From Morchella semilibera (Eukaryota > Ascomycota > Pezizomycetes > Pezizales > Morchellaceae), in NCBI GenBank assembly GCA_009192285.1, contig CM018603.1, positions 496,001-560,000 on the forward strand: 64,000 nucleotides of DNA, in the 5' to 3' direction. Shown here in pieces: positions 13,169 to 25,570 of the stretch; the first letter of the stretch is position 1; each line of letters begins with the position of its first letter. The translations under genes and the position numbers were made by a program. The notes under the pieces were generated by a model. The model saw nothing but the letters and a program-made list of their open reading frames with translations. It searched no databases and was not told the DNA's origin.

Positions 13169-16100
13169 AATGTGTTGTAGATAAATGTATGTTCAAAATG
13201 CAGTGTATTTGGGTTAAGGTACCCGAAGTTTGCGGTGTATCAACCACTCGTGCATAAAAGCCTAATTCACCATTATCATCTGTCGGAGCCGTTTTATGTC
13301 GAGGCCTGAAAAAAGATGCTTAATCGGTAATGCACTCCCTTTGTCCGTTCTACAGGAGAGATAAAATAACCGTGTGCCAATGGTCAAAATTAAAAGTCAA
13401 TGATTTGAAAATCTAGATATTTGCTTTCGACGTCTATATGTACCACTAGTTTCCTCCTCAACAACATATGTTGCGCGCGTCGACCCTCCTGCTAAAACCG
13501 GGGCAAAGGACTTTCGGGCATTATGTAGTAGGTTCGGGGATTCTCGGTTGGGTTCTCGGTGGATTATGTGGAGTTATATGTTGTTATATACATGTACTAT
13601 GACTAGAAACTTTAATAACATAAAGCTTTTCATGCTTGGCCAACGGCAGTAACTGGTATCCCTGCCCTTTCAATTAAAACCAACGGCATAATCAACCCCA
13701 TCCCGGACTAAATATGCCTAGGGACAACAAGGTAGAGTTCGCCCTAGACCATGAGATATTTCAATCTTATTCGGGAAAGAAGAATGATCGATGTTTCACA
13801 ACGGATGGATAAATGAAGTAATTGACAGGAATAGTAGCTCCTCCACCCTAAGTCTTCGTGCCCCCCACAGAGTGGATTTGTAATAATTTTCCTGATAAAC
13901 GTCCCAAACTAGGTGATAGTCAGATCGGCACCTAGCTTTAAGAGGACTAGAATGATGATGCAACAGCCAAATAATATAAACACCACGGATTTACCCAGGG
14001 AGCAAGCCTGGGACTTTTATAGTCACGTTGAGGATTTCCCGGTTCCCCGGTAGCTAGTATAGTATGTATGTAGAGTACATGTAGCTACAGTTGAGTTGCT
14101 CTATGATTGAGGCCTGGGTCTAGTCTAGTACGTACCGGTAACCTACAGGTCACTTGAGATTGAAAGAACAATATTCTCTTTCTGCCGGCCTCAGCAGACG
14201 ATACGATCCTGTGCTGGCTATTCCTGTTAGAGTGCTCAGGACTTTAGCCGATAGGTGACGGATGGATGTAGGTACAATGTTGGTACACTGCATATATACT
14301 AATGTGCATGTAGTGAAAGAACCCGAAGAGTCATGATCATCTATCATGCTGTAATAATCATATATCCTACTGTTTTCAAGTAACATGATAATGTAAGCCA
14401 CATTCTCTAACCTTACTTTGTGTCCTTACTTTACCTCATAGTTTTGAATTCTTCATGCGGAGTATGCTAAGCTGCATATGAAATATCCGGGCGGAAAAAT
14501 AGTAACATGTGGTCGCGATCGTGACGGCGTGACAGCGTTACCACGACATGATTAACTTCCTACAACAAGGACTAGAACGTGATGCTACAAGTTTCATTAA
14601 ACATATAAACCCCTTTGTAGAGCTTCGTGGTATAACAATTGAGCGTTTAAAATTAGAATACACACTTTTGGGGGGAAGAACTAGACGAACGGCAGTTGTG
14701 ACAACTCTAGCTTATGTTCTTTAGACTTCCACGTGCAATATATTTGCTTCCCCAACTCTTTAACGCATATATGTATCTTCGATCGATCTCAAATTTGGCA
14801 TTCCGATTGGTGCATATCAATTCTTCATGCATCAAAATGGCTCTTGAAAGGTTTCTTTCTACGACTGAACTGGCAAATAGACTCGATGCAATGTGTGACA
14901 ACCCAGTTTTTCGGAAATATCAGCGCGCTTTCCGGAGACCGTCGGTTACCTGTTCAACCCCACTTGATGTACCCCACAGCCAACAGCCAAAAGAAATGGA
15001 GAAACTTACACTCTTGTGTAAAACCTACTGCTTGACACTGGTAATGTCTTCCTTATGTATGTACGCCTCGTATGCTATAAATTGTGCCGGCATATGTTCA
15101 TGGCGAATTAGCAATTACGTATTAAAGATTAGACCTGGTTGAATTTGGCACGAGCTAAGGCCATAGAATTTTAGCATATTATAAAAAAAATAGAGTATAG
15201 AATAAGCTGCCATTCTCCCCGTTCTCTCTGTTTACTTCTAGTATCTTCCGATTTAGGAGTACGTGCTGCTGACACTGCAAACTGCGACTACGTACATGTA
15301 GTTAACGTATCTCATGGCCATTACCACTCCTAGCTTGAGATATTTGGATTTGTTTATATATCGTGCTGCCTGCATCACCGGGCTGTTTAGTGGTCCGCAT
15401 TAAGCAGTTCTCACCGGTCATTTGAATATTTCACTATAGACTAAATATCAAATTTGGATACCTACTATAAAATAAAATGTGTAGAGTGCCATATGGTTTT
15501 ATATTTATGCGTAACGAGTCTTGGACCTTCCACAACTGTTAGTACAAGTGGGGAATGAAGGGTATACGACGATTATAGCTAGAGTAGCAAGATACATACA
15601 TAAATAAGACATACATGTATTTTCGCGTGCCCTAGGGCCGATTAGCCGAGGTCTCGCTTCTGGGATTTCGCCTGGGGGGCTAACTTAGTAGCGATCAGAT
15701 TAATGGTCCCTTTTCTTTTCTCCGGGGTTTTAGTCCAATAGCAAAGTCGGTGGTGTTCAACCTCTAGTTGCAGCAAATGCATCTAGGGATACACCACTGT
15801 CTTTGCAGCATTCGTACTCTCGCTCTAAGCTTTCCGGGGTATTAGAACCGCAACGATTTGTGACTGCTGGGTTCTTATTTGTTCTACTTATCTCAATTGA
15901 ATTCTTTGTTCTCTAGTATAGATAGGGGTATCGTGGCTACGAACTATCTTAGTCGTTATTGAGAGCTATATGCTAGTATACGTACTAGAGAAAGTAATAG
16001 TTACGTACCTGGACATGGACGGTATATAAATCCAAATACCTTCCCGTAGCTTCTTATTTTCCTTAGCCTCCACGCCCCACGATATCTATCCGACGTCAAG

Positions 16101-16610
16101 GCTTGGAGAAAGCTTTCCCTGAAAAATTTTTGACCCTGAACTTCCACGTCGTTCTTCGATCTTCATAGATTCTCCCCCACCCACTGATCACGGAAGTCTC
16201 GTTGAGTATCAACCGGTGCCTTGCTGCGCCTCCAGTACTATACTCCAGAACTTGATTCAGCCTTCCTTTGGTCCTGCTCACCCGTCCGAGGGCGGAGGTG
16301 TTGCTCAGTTCACTCTTGGTTCTTGTGTACGTATGTAAGTTGTTTCGTCTGTCTGCGGCTTCCGCATGAAACATTCGGTTTTTTTCCCCCGTCTATGCAC
16401 AGCTCCCCAAGTAATCAAACATCATGCAGGGCTGATCGTTTTATTAATATCCGACACATGAGTTCGAGGCTTCTAGACTCTATATCTGATCGACTATAAA
16501 GAGTCGAAGCTATCCCAATAAAAAGGCCACCAAAATCAATCAGCATTGGAAAACGATAACCAGAATTACCAACTCAAGAATTAGAAATCTACATTTACAT
16601 ACATTCAATT
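13169..16610. other. Gene-free region between HEM14 and LAMTOR5-like gene
   Basis: No family is recognisable in any frame. An open stretch at 14714-15142 (142 codons) has no homology that I recognise and no convincing context. Exact TACATGTA palindromes occur near 13590, 14076, 15293 and 15611, the second extended to TACATGTAGCTAC. The last 300 bp before 16611 should hold the promoter of the LAMTOR5-like gene. Confidence 0.45.
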
Positions 16611-17076
16611 ATGGATCCTGAAGCGGTGGACAAATGGCTCGATTGCGTGTAAGTTGCTGTCTCAATTTTCCTATACAAAGTTTAACTTGTAATGTGCTGT
16701 GTAGCATGGAAGCTTCGAATGTTACTGGTGCAATGATGATAGACATGTCAAACGGCCATTGCCTTGGAGGTTTGTCATATATTACTTTCCCTAAGATCTA
16801 TAATAAACAATTCTAATTATCTACAGCAAGAGGCAAAGCTACAGAAGAGGATGCTACCTATATCTCAGTTGCATCCCGTTCTGCTCTCGATCCTAAGGGC
16901 GTTGGCGTGGTTGCGTATAAGGATAGGTATCACACTACAAAAACAGTAGTAGGGTCTCCATGTCACATTCTAACAAATTCTATAGCAAAGTGATTCTTCG
17001 CAAGGGTGCTGGTGCTATTCTGATTGCTGTGTTTAAGGAGATGGATTCCCTCGAGGAATCGCCTGATGAGACATAG
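16611..17076 (+). CDS. LAMTOR5: LAMTOR5/HBXIP-like Ragulator (EGO complex) subunit
   Basis: Small roadblock-fold scaffold protein. LAMTOR5 is part of Ragulator, the vacuole/lysosome-anchored complex that tethers Rag GTPases for TORC1 signalling. The gene only appears after joining four exons, 16611-16648, 16705-16769, 16827-16926 and 16986-17076. Together they give 294 nt, or 97 residues, very close to the usual length of about 91. The order of elements matches the family: an N-terminal helix, then GAMMIDMSNGHCLGARG, a serine/alanine-rich helix (YISVASRSA), then VVAYKDSKVILRKGAGAILIAVFK as the last two strands, and an acidic tail. All introns have GT..AG ends and are 56-59 bp. Assignment rests on this pattern and on length, since the family is poorly conserved. 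A different roadblock-domain protein is the main alternative. Confidence 0.82.
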
Positions 17077-20000
17077 CCTTGGTCTAAGCATTTCAAGTTT
17101 TGTGCTCCGTATTGGCGTCTGTGATCTTGTTAGATTCGAGATTTATTCTCTCTTCTACTTCAGCTTCAAACAAATAGAGGTTCATTTCAATAAGATTCAT
17201 TTTTCTTCCCGCGTACCAACTGAAAAACTTCTGTCAGCCGTTATCTGTTGACAGCTATAGCTACATGTAGTTTAGCTTTGTTTCCGAGGCTTGTCATCGT
17301 GTGGGTTATTTTGATAGTATGAAACACTCAAAACTCCGCTCAGAAATGTGCCTAGACAAGCTAAATCTGCAGCTATTCAACACCCTAGATCCTTAAAAAG
17401 GTTCTTCTAGAACACATACCCATTTCAGAACCGCCCCGATCGAAGAAGAGGGCCACTTCCTCTTTGGATCCACATGTGCCACTCTTCTCAACTATATTCT
17501 GACATCTCAACCCCTGGCAGTAACTAGCCTTCACCACCCCATTTTGTCCCTTGAAATATGGAGGCAGTCATACCCAAGATGCTCTGGCGAAATTTTTTTT
17601 GGCCGCCCACCCATAATTAGGGCCGGTGGGGTCGGTGGCGATGGAGAAGATGAGGTCGATTTATTGAGACTAAAGCCGGTGTATTGCATGAAGATCTGGT
17701 TGAGTGTAATTGTCAATCTTCAATCGTTCCATGCATGATATGTATATTCCGTATGATTCTGCGGGCAAGTGTGATTGTTAGGATGTTGTACGGGTGTTCG
17801 CCGTACGTATGTGCATGAGTACTGTCAGAAAAAGCTGGCTACATGTAAGGGTCGATCGTCACGATCGATTACTGAAAATTCTAAACGCGATTTTCAATTA
17901 CTGGTATGAAAACTACCATGGCATGTAGATTAGCTACTCACGAGTGATTTTATATGATCAGGGGCACAATCCGTTGACCTCACCAACCGCAGCTCATAAC
18001 GTCATACACACTATATGTAGAGCATTTATATGTAAGCCCTATAACCCTTACAACTTATACCCCACATGCATAATGGAGATCTTGATTGTCCCCCACTCGT
18101 TATATAGAGAGTGCAAGGTACAGGAAATCCAAATTTGCATCGTACTATTAACGCGCACGACGCATACATATTCTATAGTTCAGCCAGTTGGCCATGGATC
18201 TAGATCAAGACGTAAAGAGCCTGATTCTGCTGCCTGAATAAGATTTTATGCATGTAAAATGCCATGTACTACAGCGAGTGTTTCAAGTATGTATCAAAGA
18301 ACGGTAGGTTATGCAAGGAGGGAAAAAGAAGCTGCGGTCCGCCTGGCCTTACCCGTAAGTGCGGTTGATCATCCAATGGGCGACTGCAATTGTAAGGGTG
18401 AAGCCCACGGGTGGCTGGATCAGCGAACCGATCGTGTGACAGACGCTAGAATTTGTCGGTGTTTTCGGGCCGTCTATGAGATCCAGGGGCAAAAAGTGAA
18501 TGCGTGCGCTTCATGGGTAGTCACTCGTTTAAAACGCACAATACGATAGATATCAAGAAAATAATGATGGTTCACGTGATCACATAGAGACTGGCTAGTG
18601 ATTATTTCGATGATATGGGGGTAAATAAAGGAAGCAGGATGAATTCAGGAATTATAGCTTGTAAACGGGGTGAATTAAAGTGAATTTAGAAAACACATGA
18701 ATCTATGGCAGTATTGATTGTACCCCTCCATTACAGGGTTACTCCCCCCACTCTGGGTTAACTGCAGGATTTATTTGATTTTTCATCATACATGTAAGGC
18801 CTTGATGTAAAACTTTCATGTTTTTATCGAAATTATCCAGTCATAAAATAAAAATGGGTCGTAATCAGTGTCTTAGCCCATGCACTTCCTTCGGCATATA
18901 TATATTAAGTACGTTATTCCAACATTTACAAACAACAAAATATACTCCCACACCATTATGCGGGCACTATTTCCATGGAAGACTTCGACCGCCACAAGAT
19001 TTACATGGACGCTTACCCCACTCCTATAGGGCTTTTAGAGTACGTTGGATTTGGTTCTGGCATTTTAGGAATCAGCTTTAAAACAACCGCTTATCATGCA
19101 TCGGCGATTTGAGTAAAAGCGACTGAGATTTATGCAAGGCTGACTTTATGCCTTGGGGCAAATTGTTGAGGGATTGCTTTCTTACCCGTGAAATACGGTA
19201 TATGTCACCACAGTATTAATTACTAGCTGTGATTAGAATACCTCGAGTGATGGTACGGCGCAGATCATGGTTGAGCCCAGATGCTTCTATCCAGTGACAT
19301 AATTTATCTGGAGTGGTCTGTAGGTGAACGTTTGATCTATAAACACATGCACGCTAGAGTATGGACATGGCCCTTGTGGTCATTAATTCCCTGGATCTAG
19401 CAATTGAGTGGTCAAGTGCGCATGGTATTGATCGTGTGGTAAACAGTGCGTGACTAATTTCGGACTTATGATAAAGTTTGTTGAATTTTTGCGTACATGC
19501 GTAGGCTAGGTAAATACCTAAACGCCCAGCCGTATGCTGAGCGTTATGTGTCTTAGAAGTAGTATTCGGGGTGTGTACTATTAGGTGTCGTGGCAACTAT
19601 ATATACCAGAGCGCTCTCCACTGGTTTCAAATATTGAGTTCAAATTTCGAGCTCTTGGCGGGCTATCCACACCAAAAACCAGTCGCCAAGAACTAAATAT
19701 TTAGACTCAGAAGTTGGCTAATACGCCCTATTGCATGTAATTAATAGAGCCTCCAGGTGGAACTCCTCCTAAACTGAGAGTTGTTGCAAATACATGTAAG
19801 TTGTAGCTAGCTAGATATAAAACCAAGGGTGAGTTCGTTTGGGCTAGCGCTGATCGTCGATCAAACCGACTGGGGAGTGTATGATCTTCAAAGTTGTGGT
19901 ACATGTCAAAAACGAAACGCGATATTTCATCGAACGCGTTTCCCTGTCGGTAAAGCAGTGAAGACGCGAGAACCCCACCTTTTCAGCCCTAACCCAGGTT

Positions 20001-20234
20001 CTGCCAAGAGTCCACATCGCCAAGATTTCGCTCTCCAGCTGTAATGGGTTAGTTTAAAGTTTTAACAGCAAGAAAAAAAAATTTAATTTTCTTCCTTCCC
20101 TTCTTCTCTTCGTCACTTCATCACCTCACCGTCCCTTCCCATTTCCTCCCACTACTGCTCTTTTTTGATCATCTTTTTGCGCATCACGAGCAGGCCTGAA
20201 TTCTTTTCCCAATTGCCTTCAACGAATTATAGAC
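17077..20234. other. Gene-free region between LAMTOR5-like gene and FKBP
   Basis: No convincing gene. ORFs at 17544-17738 and 18259-18549 show no recognisable family or splice continuation. TACATGTA occurs near 17261, 17839, 18789 and 19790. The pyrimidine-rich tract at about 20090-20160 probably belongs to the FKBP promoter or 5' UTR. Confidence 0.45.
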
Positions 20235-21990
20235 ATGTCTCTTCTTCCTGTCGCTATCTGGGGCATCCAGGTCAAGGCCGATGGTAGCATATCTCCTGCT
20301 GTCGCCGATATTCCTGCAACTGTAAGTTTCTGCCAAATAGCTCGTATTAGACAGAGGGCTGATTTCTTCATATTTGTAGTTCCGCGTCACCATGGCTGCT
20401 CTTGATCCAACAGCCAAGCCAAAAGACCCAAAACAGCCCTTGCGCTCTACCTTGAAGATTATGCGCCGTCCTCTCCAGAACCCCGATTTTGATACAGACG
20501 AAACCGATTCTGACTCAGATACCGACTCCGACTCCGATTCTGATTCCGAGACAGAGTCTGATCTTGAAGAGGAGGTTCAGCCAGTCAATGGTAAGAAGGG
20601 ATCAAAGAAGGGCGGCGCTCCTGCTTCTGACAAGAAGGCTAGCAAGGCTAGCAAGGCTGCCGAGGGAAATGAGGACGAGGAAGAGGAGGAAGAGGAGGAC
20701 GACGATGAGGATGACCTTTCCTTCCACGATGACGAATATGAGATTGAGGAATTCACTATTTGCACCTTAGACACTGAGAGGGTATGTTTGGTACAAAATC
20801 TATTTTACTCCAGGAAGCAATATTGACAGTTTAAAAGAACTACCAGCAACCTCTTGACATTGTCATTGGTGAGGATGAGGAGTGCTTCTTCAAGGTCGTC
20901 GGAAACTTTGACATCTCTCTTACTGGAAATTATGTCGTTGGTTCTGGAGATGCCGATAAATACGACGAGGATTCGGAAGAGGACGATGACGACTATGACC
21001 TTTCTCCCGATGAAGATGAGCTCGATGTCTACGGCGATGAGTCTGACTCCGACGATCTTGACGACCTCAAGGATCCCCGTATCCAGGAAATTGCTAGCGA
21101 TGACGAGGCTGAGAGCGTCATGAAGAAGGTCGAAAAGGTTGTCGAGAAGGCCGAGAAGAAGGCCGAAAAGGCCGAAAAGAAGGCCGAGAAGGCCGACAAG
21201 ATTGCCAACAAGAATGCCGACAAGAATGCCGACAAGAATACTGACAAGAGTGCCAACAAGAAATCCTTGAAGCGTTCCGCCGACGAGTCTGAGGGCGAGG
21301 ACCTTACCCTCACTGACTTGATCGCCAAGGCTAAGGAAGTCAAAGAAGCAGCAGCTGCTGCTACCCCCGCCCCTGAGAAGAAGCTTTCCAAGAAGCAGCT
21401 CAAAAAGCTCAAGGCCAATGACGGAAAAGCTGTCGATGTGACCACCAAGAAGGTTCAATTCGCTAAGGAGCTTGAACAGGGCCCAACCCCTTCAACTCCT
21501 GCCACCACCGAGAAGAAATCTGAAAAGAAATCTGCCGAGAAACCTGTCGCTGAGAACTCTACTGCCGAGAAGAAGAAGCCTGAGCCTAAGCGCTCGAAGG
21601 TTGTTCAGGGTATTACTATCATGGACAGCAAGGTCGGGACTGGAGCTTCCGCCAAGAAGGGTAACAAGCTTGCCATGCGCTACATTGGAAAGCTTGAAAA
21701 CGGAAAGGTCTTTGACAGCAACACCAAGGGAAAGCCTTTCACCTTCCAACTTGGCAGGGGTGAGGTTATCCAGGGATGGGATATTGGTCTCGAGGGAATG
21801 CAAGTTGGCGGTGAGAGGAGATTGAGGATCCCACCCGCCAGCGCCTACGGAAAGAAGGCTCTGCCCGGAATTCCGTCAAATAGCACTTTAATTTTCGATG
21901 GTATGTTCATTTGATAATCCCAAATACTTTCATGTCCCCAAGGCTTACCTCTAACCCTTTCCCCTAGTTAAACTCATCGAGATTAAGTAA
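20235..21990 (+). CDS. fpr4: Nucleolar FKBP-type peptidyl-prolyl isomerase (Fpr3/Fpr4 family)
   Basis: Proline isomerase and histone chaperone of the nucleolar FKBP group. Exons: 20235-20321, 20380-20781, 20847-21900 and 21968-21990. They give 1566 nt, or 521 residues. The N-terminus ([13 protein letters not shown]) is the nucleoplasmin-like fold that opens this family. Long Asp/Glu-rich blocks follow ([15 protein letters not shown], then [13 protein letters not shown]), then a Lys/Ala-rich [13 protein letters not shown] tract and a basic linker. The C-terminal FKBP domain starts near residue 410 and carries [49 protein letters not shown] and AYG. The last seven residues VKLIEIK come from a 23-nt terminal exon, matching the family's invariant C-terminus. 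Convergent with the next gene. The opposite-strand open frames here are shadows of the biased composition. Confidence 0.95.
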
Positions 21991-22431
21991 ATATAACACC
22001 CACGATAATCCTCCACGATAATCCACCTTCACGTTCGAAACTGTATATTTAAAATACCACTTTGAGACATGTGTTTAACCTTTTAAAACTCACCATGTGT
22101 CTCTATTACTTGTACCCCTAAAATTTCTTTGTGTTTAGCCAGCCCTTTGTTAGGCCTCCTTGAGCTTTTTGGTGTTTAGTATTACAGTGCCAATTGAGTG
22201 CAAAGGAGAAAAAAAAGTTTGGTGTTGGTTGATGTGGTTCCCGTCTTTTTCACACAAGATAAAGTGAATACTTGCTGTGAAGCCTTGTTCAATTTTATGT
22301 AGTGAAGCAATGAAAGTACTGGTCTTAAGGGGGGGTTTCGCACAATCTATCACTCGAGTAAGGTGGCGATACTATAATCAAGTAAAATACATTATATTAT
22401 TTAGAGGACTTTTAGCTTTTTACAAAATGTG
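21991..22431. terminator. Convergent 3' intergenic region
   Basis: About 440 bp between the stop codons of the FKBP gene (plus) and the unknown secreted-protein gene (minus). AT-rich, with no gene. It must hold both polyadenylation sites; no specific element was identified. Confidence 0.4.
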
Positions 22432-25400
22432 TTATACAGTAGGGTTTTTTTCTTGCCAGGCATTCAAGAGATCATCAAACACCTTTTTGTACATTTGACA
22501 TCCCCTACCGCCCCTCTGAATGTGGCAAAGGAAGGCAAACTTGACAGAAGGATCGATCCTGTCTAAATCCCTACAACGAGGCATCTCGTGAGTCACAGGG
22601 TCCAGAGGCATTGATTCGATATAGTTGACAATCACTCCGCAATATCTATCTCCGCCCTGGGACCTTTTGTGACCGTCGACTCTGCTCTTAGATGATGTGC
22701 GTCTGACGTCCAATTTACAGAGTGCAACGTAACGCTCCAGGTCATCGTGAATCTTTTTCTTGATTTGTCGGGGGCAGACAGTAGTAGAGAAGTAATTGTA
22801 GTGAGGAGACTCTGTGAGACCGAGATCTTTCCAGACAGACAGTGTGTCTGTTCCCCAAGCACCACAGTGGCATGGCAGACTCTTGGCATGACAGTGTTTG
22901 TCGGTTTTACATGTAAAACCTGCATCGATTGGCGTATTCCAGTTGTAGTCCGAGACGCAAACGGGGATTTTGAAGTGATTGGTGTGTTTCGATTCACCGA
23001 GAGTCGCAAGAGTTGGTTCCTGGTAGGGTTTCTTCATGTGGTTGTTGAATGAACTTTGGATAATGTGCTTTTAAAACCGATGTTAGTAAATATCAATCAT
23101 AGATAGGAATTTCTAAAAGCATTACCTGGACATCAATGCTCCAAGGCTTCTCGCTCCAGTTCTCATGGCCTTTTGGCCTGATGTTGCGTGAGTGGCTACG
23201 CTTAGGACGCTCTTTCCACTCGTACATGTAGCATACATATCCCCCGGGAGCGCAGAACTTGAGTTCCTGTGGGCCACTTCTATCGCTGCTGCATGTTCTG
23301 GACTGGATATCCTTGGTACAAGAGATATAAACTGGATCTGAACGAAGCGAGTTGTTGAAGAGTTTCATGAAAACCTCACGGGCGATTTTCCTACATATAA
23401 TGTTAGTAAATATATCTAGTGGGTAATTCCATAATTTAACCTACCTTCCAATCGAGGACTTCTTGAACTCTGCGATCGATTCCTTGTTTAGGGAGGGAAG
23501 GTGATGGCCTGGGCGAAGAATTGTAGAGATATCGGTAGTACCCAGAGCTGCGCACACAGTGTTAAAATTCCCTACTAGTCAATAAGAGTGTACCCATCAC
23601 TTACCTCGACCAGTATAAGAAGCCCCGCGAAGAACTTGCAAAAACGAGCGCACAAGTCTTTCTCTTGCCTCATTTGCTGCGGTAGCCAAATACTTATCGA
23701 TTGCAACATCAGACGTCCCGCCTATGTTGGCGTGTTCGCCTGCGCCAAATGTTTTCTTGAACGCTTCGGAGCTTTCACCCATTGCCGTATGCACTTCGCC
23801 GCTCTCAAGAGCGACAACGAACGATCTCGCATCTTCTAAAACACTCCCCCATCTTGACACAGCTTTACCAAGTGGAGAGTATCTCGGCATCATTCCCTCC
23901 GGTAATAGAGCTCCAACTTCCGAATGTCCCTGAGATGCAAAGTCCAAATCGGTCAAAGAAGGTTCATATTCGCTGTTGAAAATCTTGTCGAATTTAAAAG
24001 CATCATGACCCCTAGAGGCGTGATCGGAGGCTTGACAAGCTTGATCATAGTAATGCTTAGCCACTTGAAGAGAATTGCGCCCCTCGAGAATGGTCTTCTC
24101 CTTGTGAAGGGTAGGGGAGATAATCGTCAATGCAGTTTCGATTGTCTCGAAAAACATCCTCCTAACTTCCTTGGAAGAGCTATGGTGCCATCCCTTCACA
24201 GGCATACGCCTCACCAAATCGGCGACATGCTTCGGTACATCTAGAATGGTGTCCTTCTATAGTGTTAGCTTCTTGGGTACAATTGGATGGGTCAGGATAT
24301 ATAAGGGGAAACAAACATGAATAATTGTTGCCTTCTCACCAAGAGCTGCGGCACTTGAAAGGACAAAAAAGACCCTCCTAGCCTCATGGACATCGTGAAC
24401 CTTAGCAACAATATCCTCGCACCTAATGTCGCAAACAAGACGAGGGAATTCGGTCTGACTATCGCTATAGAATCCGTCACAGCCGAGGTACTTCTGGGCG
24501 ATAAAGTTGAGAAGTCCGAATTTCTTGAACTCAGGCTCTTCCACATGCTTTACAGTAAATTCCCTAAGCCACTTGTCGGCCTCGGAAGTCCAGTAGTTTG
24601 CAGTTGTTGGCTGAAACTCGCGAGATCTGCATATCTTTCGGATCAGCTCTTGAGTTTTGGGCCCGTCGTGCTGCTGATGAGGGCCCTCGGTAGTGGCATT
24701 ATGATGAGGGATAAAGAATTCCTCTAAAATGTCGATGGTGTTTTCTTTTTCGTCGGAGAAATCTTCAATGTCGGGTTTGAATTCTTCAACAGGGGTAGGT
24801 TCAAGAGCTTCGATCTCCTCTTCGGTGTCATTGGTCTCGATAATCGATGCCTCTGAAAAGGTTACAATAGCCTCTTCTTCCCCTTCGCTCTCTTCTATTA
24901 TCTCGACCGTAGTGGCTAAATCCTCGTCTAGGAACTCTCCGTTGCAAGGTGGGACGACGCAAGACTGCTCAATATCAGATTCCTCAATATGAATTTCTCC
25001 GACATGAGAAGACTCCTTGATGTGGGGTTCCCCGATATGAGACTCCTCGATATGGGCGCTCTCAATATGGGGCTCCTTGATGTGGGATCCGTCAATAAAA
25101 GACTCTATATTGGCATCACGGGGCTCTCCGACATGAGACTCCTCGAGATAAGATTCTCCCGCATGTAATTCTTCGTCGAAATGTTCTCCGCCGCCGGATT
25201 CCTCGGGGGGGTCGAGTTTGGTAGAGATATCTCCGGTAGGGTCGTTGTAGATGTCAATATAGACCGGATTCTCGAACCTAATACCAGACCCAATAGGGAG
25301 GAACCTGTCCGGAGAATCGAGGTGGCCGTCGTTGAAAGGATCCGTAAAGGGGTCAAATCCACCGTTCTCGTTCCCGAGCTGAATAGGGGCCGGGAATTGA

Positions 25401-25570
25401 GAATCTTTACCGCCAACAAAATTTCCGTTTGTCTTCAACGTAGAAGGGAGGTTCTGGAGGCTTCCAGAACGATCTTTGACAACGGTGCTTTTACCTACGG
25501 CGTCGGAACAGCCGAATAGCATGCTAGTCGCGACCACACATGCTAAAGAGACCTTGATAGTAGATCCCAT
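22432..25570 (-). CDS. Secreted protein of unknown function with His-Ile-Glu repeat tract
   Basis: I do not recognise this family. Five exons join cleanly: 25570-24317, 24256-23605, 23547-23445, 23390-23126 and 23067-22432. They sum to 2910 nt, or 969 residues. The first 26 residues look like a signal peptide: a basic start, then VSLACVVATSMLFGC. Roughly residues 135-200 hold a degenerate 5-6-residue repeat of the type E-(P/S)-H-I-(E/K/G)-E, for example SHIKEPHIESAHIEESHIGE, followed by an acidic Glu/Thr stretch. The remaining 650 residues are a mixed, globular-looking region rich in Cys and His. Its C-terminal part is cysteine-rich (CKTDKHC, SLPCHCGAW, CHIQRGGRGC). No membrane segment beyond the signal. 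The first donor (GTTTGT) is weak but phase-correct. An upstream in-frame Met at 25663 exists; 25570 is preferred because it directly opens the signal peptide. Divergent from alternative oxidase, 2.2 kb away. Confidence 0.75.
22904..22921. repeat. Perfect 18-nt palindrome inside a coding exon
   Basis: GGTTTTACATGTAAAACC reads the same on both strands and is centred on TACATGTA. It lies in the last exon of the unknown secreted-protein gene, where it encodes part of GFTCKT. Confidence 0.9.

Noticed and set aside
14714-15142. 142-codon open frame on the plus strand
   Set aside because: No recognisable family, no splice continuation and a composition like the surrounding non-coding DNA.
18259-18549. 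96-codon open frame with several Cys
   Set aside because: No homology seen and no context; probably chance.
20805-21458. 217-codon minus-strand open frame rich in Leu/Val
   Set aside because: Antisense shadow of the Lys/Ala/Asp-rich FKBP coding sequence.
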